The notes under the pieces: model-generated
What the model saw: only the letters and a program-made list of their open reading frames with translations
Database searches by the model: none
What the model was told of the DNA's origin: nothing
Shown here: piece after piece, positions 24,608-33,546 of the stretch
How positions within the stretch are numbered: position 1 is the first letter of the stretch
Layout of the letters: the number at the start of each line of letters is the position of its first letter
NCBI GenBank assembly: GCA_963789175.1
Contig: CAWBJO010000002.1
Location: 1-64,000 of the forward strand
Direction: 5' to 3'
Length of the DNA stretch: 64,000 nucleotides
DNA from: CAWBJO01 sp963789175
GTDB lineage: Bacteria > Pseudomonadota > Alphaproteobacteria > Rhizobiales > Aestuariivirgaceae
Position numbers and translations under genes: made by a program

Positions 24608-25742
24608 CTACCGCGCGTGCATCGCGCGTCGTCGGACAAAGTTGTTGAAAAGAACGGCCAACAGGACCATCAACCCCAAGAAGACTTTGAAGAGGTCGGA
24701 GTCGACACCGGTGTAGAGAATTCCGATCTGAACTGTTCCGTAGATGAGGGCGCCAAGAAAGGCCCCTACGGCTGATCCGTATCCGCCTGTCAGCAGAGTG
24801 CCGCCAATGACAACTGCGATAATCGCGTCAAACTCTTTCAATGTTCCTCGGAGGGTGTCCGCCGAACCCACATCGGTGATTTGAACACACGCGAAAATGA
24901 CTGCGGACTAAGGCGGTAACAGCAAAGAGGATCACCTTGACCATATGAACCGGTACCCCAACGTTGCGGGCTGACACTTCATCTCCACCCACTGCGAATA
25001 TCCAGTTGCCGAACTTTGTGCGGAGGAGAACCCATGTCGCGAGTGCAGTCATCCCAACCCACCAGATGATTGAGACGGGCACGCCCTCTACAATCGGCAA
25101 CCCGTTTGCCTTTGTCGCGATCCAGCCGTGTTCCCCCATCCAGGCGAAGACCGGTCGCCCGACACGACCGTTGAACAACGAAATCATAAAGCTGTCGGGA
25201 TCGCTTGCAGTTATGTTTGAAATCTGCGTGTAGCCGTTGATGTATCGAGTAACGGCGATGGTCAGGCCGCGCAGAATGAGCAGAGACGCCAGTGTTACGA
25301 TAAAGGAGGGCAGGCCCGTCTTGACCGTCAGCCATCCATTTGCAAGGCCAATTGCGCCACATCCGAAAAGCGCGATCAGAATCGCAACTGAGAGGGGAAG
25401 CTCGTAGACGGTTGTGCCGAGCCCAATCACAACGCCGGCGAATCCTATCATCGAACCGATGGAGAGATCGAACTCTCCGGCGATCATGAGCAGAGCGGCA
25501 GCGGCCGCCAAAATGCCGATCTCTGCAGACACAAGAAGGATGTTGAGTATACCTTCGATGGTGAACATTCCACTCGACCCCGCCACGGCGAAAAAAATGA
25601 CGTAGATCAAGACCGCGCCAGCAAGCGCACCAAGCTCTGGACGCCTCAGCCAACGTGTGACGGGCGAGGCCTCCTGGAATCGGGCATGGTCCGTTCCTCG
25701 CCCCTTATTTGGTCGACTTGCCAAAGATGAGTCTTCCATCAT
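24608..25742 (-). pseudogene. Ribose-type ABC permease with a frameshift
   Basis: Two frames together encode one RbsC-like permease. The first 280 residues (from ATG 25742, MMEDSSLASRP) contain the membrane segments and AGEFDLSIGSMIGF, the family loop. Near 24905-24910 the frame shifts and the original C-terminus continues as SAVIFACVQITDVGSAD, then GGTLLTGGYGSAVGAFLGAL, ending FVRRRAMHAR at 24608. Removal of one base in tta-gtc-cgc restores the frame. As written the permease lacks its last two membrane segments and the moc uptake system would be inactive, unless this is a sequencing error. ATG 25742 is favoured because a hairpin occupies the upstream part of the open frame. Confidence 0.75.
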
Positions 25743-25757
25743 TTTGCCCCATCCCAA

Positions 25758-25783
25758 CTGGCTTGCCGCATACGGCAAGCCAG
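25758..25783 (-). other. Inverted repeat after the mocB gene
   Basis: Perfect 11-base arms CTGGCTTGCCG and CGGCAAGCCAG enclose four bases (25769-25772). It lies between the mocB stop and the permease start. A stable hairpin here probably protects or separates the binding-protein mRNA. Confidence 0.7.
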
Positions 25784-25815
25784 CTCATTTCGTCGGTATC
25801 GGTATGCGGGTAGGA

Positions 25816-26763
25816 CTAGCGGATACCCTTCTTGCTCAACACCTGAATCTTCTCCACATCCGCTGCCGTCACCGGCGTTGGCCCAGTATAGATATTCTTG
25901 GTGGGAAGCGTGCCGTATCTGGCATTCAGGGCCAACATCACGACAGGGAGATAACCCATCAAGTATTGCTGTGCATCGAAGGAGAACTGAATCTCTCCTT
26001 TCGAAAGCGCAGCGAGGATGTCTGCGTTCACGTCGAAATTGGCTATCTTGTACTTATCTAGGATGCCTTTCTCCCGCATGGCCGAGATGATGTTGTTGCC
26101 TTGTGGTGCTCCCAAAGCAAGTATCCCATCGGTCTCCGGATGTGACGTCAAGTAGGCAAGAATGCGGGCGCCGGTGTCGGTTGGATCCATCGAGATCTCA
26201 ACCCGATCCGCATTGCCCCCCATGCCTTCCTTCAGGCCGTCGCAGGCAGACTCGTTGACGAGGTTTCCCGGCTCGGCGTTTGCGCAAACCGCCTTCTTCA
26301 CGCCCATTGACGCCAGCCGCTTGCCGGCCAAGAGTCCTTGGTCGAAATAGCTGGTGGTACCCACATAAAGTTTGAGGCCCAAGCGTTCGACTTCCTTCTC
26401 GCCACTGTCGATGACGATCACGGGAATGCCGGCTTCCGCGGCGGCTTTCACTGATTTTTCGAGGGCAGTCGCATCGGGTATCGATACGACCAGCCCCTGA
26501 ATCTTCTGGGTCACGGCGGCATCGATCATCCGGGACATGGCGACCGTGTCAGTCGTTTGTGGCGCTTGATATGAAACTTTCACATCCATCAACTGCGCAG
26601 CATCGTCGACGCCCTTCTTGACAACTCCCCAATACGTGTCGGCGGATTGTCCATGGGTCACTACTACAATGCTGATATCCTCAGCGAACACGACGCTTCG
26701 GCTAAATCCGAGGCTCATGACCAAAGCGATTGCGAAAAGGCTTGCTGCTTTCAAGATCTTCAT
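25816..26763 (-). CDS. mocB: Periplasmic sugar/rhizopine-binding protein (MocB-like)
   Basis: ATG 26763 follows GGGAGGAAG. The N-terminal 26 residues are a Sec signal peptide (LFAIALVMSLGFSRSVVFAED). The rest is a type 1 periplasmic binding protein of the ribose/galactose group (THGQSADTYWGVVKKG, GLVVSIPDATALEKSV, GIPVIVIDSG). MocB of S. meliloti is the binding protein of the rhizopine locus, and its neighbours here fit. The ligand is inferred. The gene is followed by a strong hairpin and then the permease. Confidence 0.78.
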   Translation of the reverse strand: MKILKAASLFAIALVMSLGFSRSVVFAEDISIVVVTHGQSADTYWGVVKKGVDDAAQLMDVKVSYQAPQTTDTVAMSRMIDAAVTQKIQGLVVSIPDATALEKSVKAAAEAGIPVIVIDSGEKEVERLGLKLYVGTTSYFDQGLLAGKRLASMGVKKAVCANAEPGNLVNESACDGLKEGMGGNADRVEISMDPTDTGARILAYLTSHPETDGILALGAPQGNNIISAMREKGILDKYKIANFDVNADILAALSKGEIQFSFDAQQYLMGYLPVVMLALNARYGTLPTKNIYTGPTPVTAADVEKIQVLSKKGIR

Positions 26764-26816
26764 TGCTTCCTCCCTAGATTCTGATTGGTGACTCACCTAT
26801 TCAAACTCTCCTCAAC

Positions 26817-27755
26817 CTACGCATCCATATTGAGTATGCGGCTGAGCAATCCTGCAGATTGACGGACTCCCTCTGTGGGAGGCAGTGATGCGTCCTCATG
26901 TTCGATTGAGATGACATCGTCGTAGCCATTGCGCTTTAGTTCGACGCAGAACCTTCGCCACCAGTCCTCATTTCGACCGTAGCCGAGCGTCACGTAGTTC
27001 CAGCTGCGCTCCGCCACCTCTTTGGAGGGTCGGGTTTCCAGCAGCCCGTTGATCGCGGTTGGTCCTGTCTCGATGCGCGTATCCTTGGCATGAACATAGT
27101 GAATGGCGCTTCCGAGGGCGGCAATCGCTGCCAAAGGATCCGCGCCCATCCAAATTGGATGACTTGGGTCATAGTTGGCTCCTACGATGTCACCCACTGC
27201 GTCCCGCAGCTTCAAAAGCGTGCGCGGGCTATAGACGACTTGATGCCCGTGAAGCTCCAAACAGAGTCTTGTGATTCCCAGATCCCGCGCCGTGGCAACC
27301 AGGATCCGCCAATAGGGAATGAGTTTCTCCTCCCACTGGTACTGTAAGATGCGGCCACACTCAGATGGCCACTCGGTCGTGATCCAGTTGGGGTTGGAGT
27401 CGCCGGGGCCCCCAGGCAGACCTGACATCATTACGATGCGATCGACGCCCAGCATACGAGCGAGCTCAAATGTCTTCAGCGTCACCTCATGCTGGCGGAT
27501 CCCCTCGGCTCCAGGATGAAGCGGGTTGCCAGAACAATTGAGAGCGGAAATTTCGAGACTATGGTCTGCAAGCTTGGCCAGAAATTCCTTTCGCAACGAG
27601 GCGCTTTCGAGCATGGCGTCGAGGCAGATGTGGGGAGAGGAGGACCAATTTCCGCAAGCAAATTCGAGATATTCGATCCCGAGAGTGGCGGCAGTCTCGA
27701 GTACGGTGTCGAGATCCGAATCTGGAAGGCTATCGGTGAGCAACCCGATCTTCAT
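26817..27755 (-). CDS. mocC: Sugar phosphate isomerase/epimerase family protein (MocC)
   Basis: The 312-residue protein is an AP_endonuclease_2-type TIM barrel: YLEFACGNWSSSP, CLELHGHQVVYSP, GANYDPSHPIWMGADP, YVHAKDTRIE and SIEHEDASLPPTEG supply the usual metal-binding Glu, His and Asp. MocC is the rhizopine catabolism member of this family, related to IolE. It lies between mocD and mocB on the minus strand, 53 bp from mocB. A role in dehydrating or isomerising the inosose intermediate is inference. Confidence 0.82.
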   Translation of the reverse strand: MKIGLLTDSLPDSDLDTVLETAATLGIEYLEFACGNWSSSPHICLDAMLESASLRKEFLAKLADHSLEISALNCSGNPLHPGAEGIRQHEVTLKTFELARMLGVDRIVMMSGLPGGPGDSNPNWITTEWPSECGRILQYQWEEKLIPYWRILVATARDLGITRLCLELHGHQVVYSPRTLLKLRDAVGDIVGANYDPSHPIWMGADPLAAIAALGSAIHYVHAKDTRIETGPTAINGLLETRPSKEVAERSWNYVTLGYGRNEDWWRRFCVELKRNGYDDVISIEHEDASLPPTEGVRQSAGLLSRILNMDA

Positions 27756-27795
27756 GAGTTACAGCTCGCTATCCTTACTCGTACTCGCTGCCAGT

Positions 27796-28854
27796 TCATG
27801 CCGGAATTTGCCTTTGGTCCGGATTTGTGCTTGGGTCGGCGAGATTGCTCTCGTATGCTTGCCCAGGAAGTGGCCTTCGAACGAAATAGCTCGGATCGCC
27901 CCATTGGCGCCAAAGTGCGTCAACTACCTCGCGGTAGACAGCCCATGTCGTTGGATAGGGAGGTGGGCAATCTGCCTTCATGACTTCATGCAATTGCGGC
28001 AGTGCGTGGTAGGGCACCATAGGAAACATGTGGTGCTCGACGTGGTAGTTCATGTTCCAGTAAAGGAACCGGAACGCCGGATTCATCAGCACGGTGCGTG
28101 AATTTAAGCGATGATCCAGAACATTCTCAGGCAGGCAGGCGTGCTGCGTGACACCAAAGAAATTATAGAGCCAGCTACCGAGAATCGATGGCAGCAATCC
28201 GACGAAGAAGATAGGTAGCCACGAGTTTGCAGCTAAGGCGAGCAGGACAACTGCGGAGAAGACCAGCGCCCATATTCTTCCTTCTCGTATGACATTCTTC
28301 CATTCGGATTCTGGAATGAAGGTCTTTTCCTCGGCACTAATCCATCCAAAGGCATTTCCAATCGACTTGACGAACTCGGAGGGTGCAAGTTTGAGGCCAA
28401 AAAAATCCAAAAGCACAAGCAGCACGCGGATGGGCAAGTGAATCTGGATTTCGGGATCTCTGCCTGTAATCAAAGTGTCGGTATGATGCCGAGCATGACT
28501 CCAGCGCCAAACTGTCGGACGTCGCATAACTTGGAATGAAGCAACCTGATAGAGCCAGTCGTTCATCCAACGCGTCTTGAAAGCGGTTCCATGACCGGCC
28601 TCGTGCCAGCGAGAGTCTGCTGGCCCCGCGTAGAGTGTCGCGTACAGGAAAAAGGCGGGAATGAACCAGCTGGATCCGGCGGCATATTGCATGATCAGTC
28701 CAGCTGCGAAGATCAGTGCATACCACTGAACGGTGTCTCTGATTGCCGGACCATCCTTGCGAGCCATCAGCTGCTTCATGACCGGTCTTGGAATCTCGCA
28801 GCGGTACCAAGTCGCGTTGGTCAACCCGAGTTGCTCGGCGTGTTCTGCCTGCAC
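27796..28854 (-). CDS. mocD: Membrane fatty-acid-desaturase-like oxygenase (MocD)
   Basis: The 352-residue membrane protein has three histidine boxes of di-iron membrane oxygenases: HEAGH near residue 95, HARHH near residue 131 and HVEHH near residue 280. Hydrophobic segments (YALIFAAGLIMQY, FFLYATLYAG, ALVFSAVVLLALA, IFFVGLLPSILGSW) lie between them. MocD with MocE and MocF is known to demethylate 3-O-methyl-scyllo-inosamine. It is the first gene of the moc operon here. The upstream 690 bp contain no regulator gene, so control by a MocR-type protein is not shown. Confidence 0.85.
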   Translation of the reverse strand: MQAEHAEQLGLTNATWYRCEIPRPVMKQLMARKDGPAIRDTVQWYALIFAAGLIMQYAAGSSWFIPAFFLYATLYAGPADSRWHEAGHGTAFKTRWMNDWLYQVASFQVMRRPTVWRWSHARHHTDTLITGRDPEIQIHLPIRVLLVLLDFFGLKLAPSEFVKSIGNAFGWISAEEKTFIPESEWKNVIREGRIWALVFSAVVLLALAANSWLPIFFVGLLPSILGSWLYNFFGVTQHACLPENVLDHRLNSRTVLMNPAFRFLYWNMNYHVEHHMFPMVPYHALPQLHEVMKADCPPPYPTTWAVYREVVDALWRQWGDPSYFVRRPLPGQAYESNLADPSTNPDQRQIPA

Positions 28855-29545
28855 CTCCTATCAACCTGTAGACTCGATCATTCATTGGATAGTTCTCGCT
28901 CCCAGTGAGCCGGCAAAGCGGGTTCCGCGCCAGGCTGCTCTGAGGCAAACATAGTTGCTGCTCTGTAGTGGAGACCGGTTGTTGGCTGGCGATAAAGCCG
29001 GAAACTAAGTTGTGAGCGAAGTCCCATTTGAAATGTCCATGCCCATACTTAGAAAGGGCGCCAATAGCCATGCGCGATGTGAAAGGAGCCGGCGATTGCT
29101 TAGGGCAATCGCAGAAGTCAGTAGGCGAATGGTTTTTCTGAGCGCCTAGAAGTTCGCTGAAATGCGAACAGAGGGCCGCGCTGCGTCAAATATCAATAGT
29201 AGTAGACGAGCGACCTATGGCTGTCGTCAAAAACGGGTGCGTCCAATGGGTACATAACGGCACCGTTCGAGGATATTGCTTACAAAGAGGGACTATACTT
29301 TAAAGATTCCTGTGCTGCAAGGGAACTGGCGTGGTGTTGGCAGTATGACGTGGGATCCATTGGTGGCTTCGAGTTTGTCACCAAGTCCGCGACGAGCTGG
29401 CCAGCTCGTGGTCCGATACCAAATCCGTTGTTAATACGCACATACCGCAATAAGGTCTGGGGGAAGGCGTGGCTTGCGTCAATTGTTGGGTTTTCAAGTA
29501 GCCACAGCGCTAGTCAGCGTACCGTAGTTCGAGGAGGCTCGGTGT
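28855..29545. other. Long region upstream of mocD without a recognised gene
   Basis: About 690 bases. A frame on the plus strand (about 29200 to 29646) is open for some 145 codons with some coding character (GYITAPFEDIAYKEGLYF), but it has no good start, runs into the convergent RidA gene and matches nothing I know; it may be a gene remnant. An inverted repeat GCGATTGC (29092-29099) / GCAATCGC (29105-29112) and GTTCGC/GCGAAC near 29150 are candidate operators for the moc promoter. Confidence 0.4.
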
Positions 29546-29935
29546 TCAATCCGACCGCTTTGCAATTATGTGCAGTTCCAAGAGGAATTCTGGGAACCAT
29601 AGTTGACTTATGCCGATTGCGGTCCACGCGGGATAAGGCTCGATGATAAATTCATCCTTCACCTTGATAAAAGTATCTCGGTGCTGTCTGAGTTCGACGT
29701 GGTAGCTAGTTAGATCAACCACATTTTTGAAAGTGAGGCCGGCTGCTTCCAAATTTTCACCCAGAAAGCGGAAAGCATCTCGAAACTGCGTTTCCGGATC
29801 CTTTGAGATTTGCCCGTCTGCGTCCACTCCCGTGACACCCGAAAAGAAGGCGAAGTCGCCCGTGTCGACGACGGGCGCCATGTGCCATTGGGCCGGATGA
29901 TGAGCGTTCCTGGGCGTAGTCACGACTTTCTTCAC
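29546..29935 (-). CDS. RidA-family protein
   Basis: The likely start is GTG 29935 (VKKVVTTPRNAHHPA), eight bases after an AAAGGAAA site. The 129-residue protein has the RidA/YjgF fold features FFSGVTGVDADGQ, FRFLGENLEAAGLTFKNVVDLTSYHV and AWTAIGISQLWFPEFLLEL. RidA proteins hydrolyse reactive enamine/imine intermediates; this one lacks the canonical Arg of the YP.R motif (it reads EPYPAWTAIG), so the true activity may differ. It is the last gene of the leftward operon after the binding protein. Confidence 0.8.
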   Translation of the reverse strand: MKKVVTTPRNAHHPAQWHMAPVVDTGDFAFFSGVTGVDADGQISKDPETQFRDAFRFLGENLEAAGLTFKNVVDLTSYHVELRQHRDTFIKVKDEFIIEPYPAWTAIGISQLWFPEFLLELHIIAKRSD

Positions 29936-29971
29936 GACCGATTTCCTTTCAGCGTAACGAGGCGCGTAGGT

Positions 29972-29996
29972 GGAAGCCCCGAACAACGGGGCTTCC
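29972..29996 (-). other. Inverted repeat after the binding-protein gene
   Basis: GGAAGCCCC (29972-29980) and GGGGCTTCC (29988-29996) enclose seven bases, 50 bp after the stop of the solute-binding gene and before the RidA gene. There is no T-run in the reading direction of that operon. Confidence 0.65.
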
Positions 29997-30045
29997 TTCT
30001 TCTGATCGCGCAGGGCAACTTCGCCAACGAACCGGTCTCGGTGGT

Positions 30046-31044
30046 TCAGACGCCCTTGAATTGTGCGACGTTTTCCTTTGTCACGCGCATCACCCCAGTA
30101 ACGATCTTTTCAGGCAGAGGATTGATACCCGCGGCCTTGGGATCTCCAACGACCTTCATTGAGTTTGTGTTTAGCCAATGCAGCAGATGCACGGCGAGGA
30201 ACGCCTCTACGTAGGATTTTTGCGCGACTGCTCCCTCGATCGTGCCGTCTTCGATGAAGGGGAGCATGTCGGGATTGCGGTCCATGGCGATGATTTTGAT
30301 CTGACCCTGCTTGCCCGCTTCCTTGACCGCGAGTGCGGCGCCCTTGCCCGAATCTCCATCGGTGCCACCGATGCCAACCACGTCGGGATGCGCTTGTATG
30401 GATTGCGCGTAGGCAGTGGGAGCATAGGACGGATCAGCCTTGTCGTTGACGACGTCCACAACTTCAATCTGGGGATACTTCTCCTTGAACGTCGCCTTGT
30501 AGCCTTCCACTCGCTCGAGCACCGCGGGCGCAGGGAAAGTGCCAAGCAGCACCTTGCCCTTTCCTCCGATCGCTTGCGCTAGCATTTCACCGCCGAACCT
30601 CCCGGCGTCGAGATTCGAGATGCCGAGATGTACCGACCGCTTCGACTCGGGCACGTCCCCGATGATCATCGCCACTGGAATGCCGGCGTCGACCGCACGA
30701 TCGATCCCCGTGACGAGTGCGGCCGCATCGCCGGGAAAGATCAGCAATCCCGCCGGGTTGCGTGCGACCAGTTCATCGAGTTGTCGGGCCTGAGCGGCGG
30801 TATCGAAGTCCAGCGGCCCCGTGAATTCGGTCTTGACGTTGAGCGTCTTGGCGGCGTCCTCGAGGCCCTTTTTGTGGTCGGCCCAGAAGGGAACCTGGGT
30901 CACGATCGAGAGAAAGACGTATTCCGAACCGGCTCCCTGTGCGAGTGCCTGGGGCGTGAAACTCGGCAGCATCATTGCACCGAGTCCTCCGGCCGCGGTG
31001 GCGGTCAGAAGCGTTCGTCGGTTGAAATTTCTGTAGTCGCTCAT
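30046..31044 (-). CDS. Sugar ABC transporter substrate-binding protein
   Basis: A 332-residue type 1 binding protein with a Tat signal (NRRTLLTATAAGGLGAMMLP) cleaved near ALAQG. Core motifs are IVTQVPFWADHKKGLEDAA, GLLIFPGDAAALV, GIPVAMIIGD and GIGGTDGDSGKGAALAV. It is the last transporter gene of the operon GntR-ATPase-permease-binding protein-RidA. The ligand is likely a sugar or polyol, not determinable here. A hairpin follows the stop. Confidence 0.88.
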   Translation of the reverse strand: MSDYRNFNRRTLLTATAAGGLGAMMLPSFTPQALAQGAGSEYVFLSIVTQVPFWADHKKGLEDAAKTLNVKTEFTGPLDFDTAAQARQLDELVARNPAGLLIFPGDAAALVTGIDRAVDAGIPVAMIIGDVPESKRSVHLGISNLDAGRFGGEMLAQAIGGKGKVLLGTFPAPAVLERVEGYKATFKEKYPQIEVVDVVNDKADPSYAPTAYAQSIQAHPDVVGIGGTDGDSGKGAALAVKEAGKQGQIKIIAMDRNPDMLPFIEDGTIEGAVAQKSYVEAFLAVHLLHWLNTNSMKVVGDPKAAGINPLPEKIVTGVMRVTKENVAQFKGV

Positions 31045-31069
31045 TTCAGTCCTCCCTTCTTTTTGAAAC

Positions 31070-32050
31070 CTAGTTTGTCGATCGTCTGCGTGTTGTCATG
31101 TCGATCGCCACGGCGGCCACCAGGACCGCGCCTGTGATGATCATCTGCCAGTAGATGGACACGGCGAGCATTGTCATCGCGTTGTTGATGAGGGCGACGA
31201 AGACGGCACCGAGAAAGGCCCCGAGGACCGTTCCCTCGCCACCGCGCAACGAGGCGCCCCCGATAACTGCCGCAGCGAGCACTTGCAGTTCGAGTCCGTT
31301 GCCCGCCGTCGGTGTTCCGCTCATCAATCTCGAGGCAAGGAGGATGCCGGCAAGGGCCGCGAGGGCGCCCGTGATGACGTATGCGACGACACGCACAACG
31401 TCGACGCGGATTCCTGAAAGGCGGGCGGCTCGCTCACTGCTGCCGATGAAGTAGATCTGGCGGAAGAACGTGCTGTGGCGAAGGAGGAGATCGCCAATAG
31501 CGACAATCAGCACCATCAGCCAAACCATCAGCGGCAGCCCGAGAACCGGCGCGTTGCCAATGAGGCCGAAGGAGGCGGGAAGGGAAGTGAGCGAGAATCC
31601 TTCTGTTACGACAAGGGCCGCTCCGCGCGCGGCTGACATCGTTCCGAGCGTAGCCACCAGGGGATTAATGGACAAGCCGGTGACCAGCAGTCCATTGACG
31701 AGCCCTACGAACCCGCCTAGCAGCAACGTGGCCGCAATCGCTACGACGATCGGCGCACCGGCTATCATCAGTAGCGCGCAGATGGTGCTTGAAACCGCCA
31801 GAACCGAACCTACGGACAGGTCAAAGCCCCCCGATACGAGAAGCATCGCCATGCCGACGACGATGATGCCCGTCGGCACGAGGCCGACCGCCATTGCCCG
31901 AAAATTTGCGATCGTCAGGAAGTAGGGCGAGGCGAAGGACATGACGAGAACGAGCAGGGCGATGAGGGCAATGAGCGTCATTTCTCGAGCTGCCAGAATC
32001 CTGCCCAGAAAGCCGCTCCGCACGGAGCCGCTCATGAAGGCCAGACTCAC
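31070..32050 (-). CDS. Ribose-type ABC transporter permease
   Basis: A 326-residue RbsC-like membrane protein. The start is GTG 32050, overlapping the ATPase stop (GTGA), or the in-frame ATG 32035. It has 8-10 hydrophobic segments and the family loop SGGFDLSVGSVLAVS plus GGASLRGGEGTVLGAFLGA near the C-terminus. It forms the channel of the left sugar transporter and lies 25 bp from the binding-protein gene. Confidence 0.9.
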   Translation of the reverse strand: MSLAFMSGSVRSGFLGRILAAREMTLIALIALLVLVMSFASPYFLTIANFRAMAVGLVPTGIIVVGMAMLLVSGGFDLSVGSVLAVSSTICALLMIAGAPIVVAIAATLLLGGFVGLVNGLLVTGLSINPLVATLGTMSAARGAALVVTEGFSLTSLPASFGLIGNAPVLGLPLMVWLMVLIVAIGDLLLRHSTFFRQIYFIGSSERAARLSGIRVDVVRVVAYVITGALAALAGILLASRLMSGTPTAGNGLELQVLAAAVIGGASLRGGEGTVLGAFLGAVFVALINNAMTMLAVSIYWQMIITGAVLVAAVAIDMTTRRRSTN

Positions 32051-33546
32051 GCTGCCTTCTCCCTGATACCGGAGGCGTGCCCCATGATTTCTTCTTCGGT
32101 CGTGGATTGGGGAGCCAGGCTGGCGACGACGCGACCGCGGTGCATAACCAGAATCCGATTTGAAAGCGCGAGAATTTCTGGAAGGTCCGATGAGATGAAG
32201 ATTATCCCCGCTCCCTCGACAGCCAACTGCCGCAGCCGCCTGTGAATGTCGCTTTTGGCGGCAATGTCGACCCCCTTAGTCGGTTCCTGCACGATCAGAA
32301 TCTTCGGTCTACGTTCCAGCCACTTCGCAAGGAGAACCTTCTGCTGGTTGCCGCCTGACAGCGCGCCGCACCTTGCGTACGGGCCCTCGCACTGCATCTT
32401 CAGATCGCTGAGGTGCCTTGTCGCCATCGCATTGAGGCGGAGCGAATTGAAGATGCCGAACCGCGAAAATCGCGCAAGGGAGGCTGCGGAGATGTTGTCT
32501 GCCACATTCAAATCCAGGAACAAGCCCTCGGTCTTTCGCTCGGGCGGAATGAAACCGATGCCTCGGGCCATGGCCTGCCGCAGGGAGGTCAGGCGCACGG
32601 GATTCCCGTTCAGGAGGATCATTCCTTCGCTGTGCGTCGTCAGTCCGGCGAGGCATGAGGCGAGTTCACCGCGACCCGATCCGAGTAACCCGGCAATTCC
32701 GACAATCTCCCCTTCATGGAGAGTAAAAGACACGTCGTCGAGTACGGTGGAGACTTTCAGGTTTCGCACCTCGAGAAGTGTCTTGCCGTTGACCGCTCTC
32801 GAGGCGAGGGTGGGGCGATCGATGACCCGCCCGACCATCTGCTTGACGAGTGTTTCAGCGGTCGCTCCCGCTGCGTCTTGAGTCGCTACCAGGCGACCGT
32901 CGCGGAGCACGGTGATGCGATCGGCTAGGACAGTCACTTCGTGAAGATGATGACTGATGTAAATGATGCCCATGCCCTTATCGCGTAGTCGACGCAGGAG
33001 GCGGAACAGGGATTCCTTTTCGTTTGAGTTGAGGGCCGACGTCGGTTCGTCCAGCAAAAGCAGTTTGGCATCAAGAGAAAGGGCTTTGGCGATCTCAACG
33101 ATTTGTCGGGAACTAACGGGGAGGTTTCCGGCGCGTTCACCGGGGTCGATCGTAAGTCCGAGTGTCTCGAAGACGGAGAGCGCCCGGCGGCGAAGCTCCC
33201 TCCAATCGACAAAGCCGTTGCGGGAAGGAAGATGCCCGGCGAAGATATTCTCTTCGACGCTGAGAAGTTCGGACACGCTGAGCTCCTGATGAACGGTGCC
33301 GATACCCATGCGTTGCGCTGCCAGGGGCGAATCCAACGCACCTGAGATACCAGCAAACTCAATTGTGCCGCGATCAGGCAGTACTACTCCGGACAAGATG
33401 TTGATGAGAGTCGACTTCCCGGCGCCGTTCTCTCCGACGATGGCATGAATCTCGCCGGCCCGTATCGAGAGTGAGACGTCCGCCAGCGCTTGAGTCGCGC
33501 CGAAAGCTTTGAAGATATTGCGGACTTCGAGCAGTGGCGTCGTCAT
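32047..33546 (-). CDS. Ribose-type ABC transporter ATP-binding protein (two domains)
   Basis: A 499-residue RbsA/MglA-like protein. The first ATPase domain has GENGAGKST and LLLLDEPTSALN; the second has the degenerate Walker A GLLGSGRGEL and LSGGNQQKVLLAKWL with LIVQEPTKGVD, as usual in this class. The start ATG overlaps the GntR stop (ATGA), an uncommon link of regulator and transporter that makes them one transcript. Confidence 0.92.
   Translation of the reverse strand: MTTPLLEVRNIFKAFGATQALADVSLSIRAGEIHAIVGENGAGKSTLINILSGVVLPDRGTIEFAGISGALDSPLAAQRMGIGTVHQELSVSELLSVEENIFAGHLPSRNGFVDWRELRRRALSVFETLGLTIDPGERAGNLPVSSRQIVEIAKALSLDAKLLLLDEPTSALNSNEKESLFRLLRRLRDKGMGIIYISHHLHEVTVLADRITVLRDGRLVATQDAAGATAETLVKQMVGRVIDRPTLASRAVNGKTLLEVRNLKVSTVLDDVSFTLHEGEIVGIAGLLGSGRGELASCLAGLTTHSEGMILLNGNPVRLTSLRQAMARGIGFIPPERKTEGLFLDLNVADNISAASLARFSRFGIFNSLRLNAMATRHLSDLKMQCEGPYARCGALSGGNQQKVLLAKWLERRPKILIVQEPTKGVDIAAKSDIHRRLRQLAVEGAGIIFISSDLPEILALSNRILVMHRGRVVASLAPQSTTEEEIMGHASGIREKAA

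Noticed and set aside
28337..29071. Long minus-strand frame overlapping mocD
   Set aside because: Its sequence has no family features and it is out of frame with mocD, whose three histidine boxes fix the true frame.
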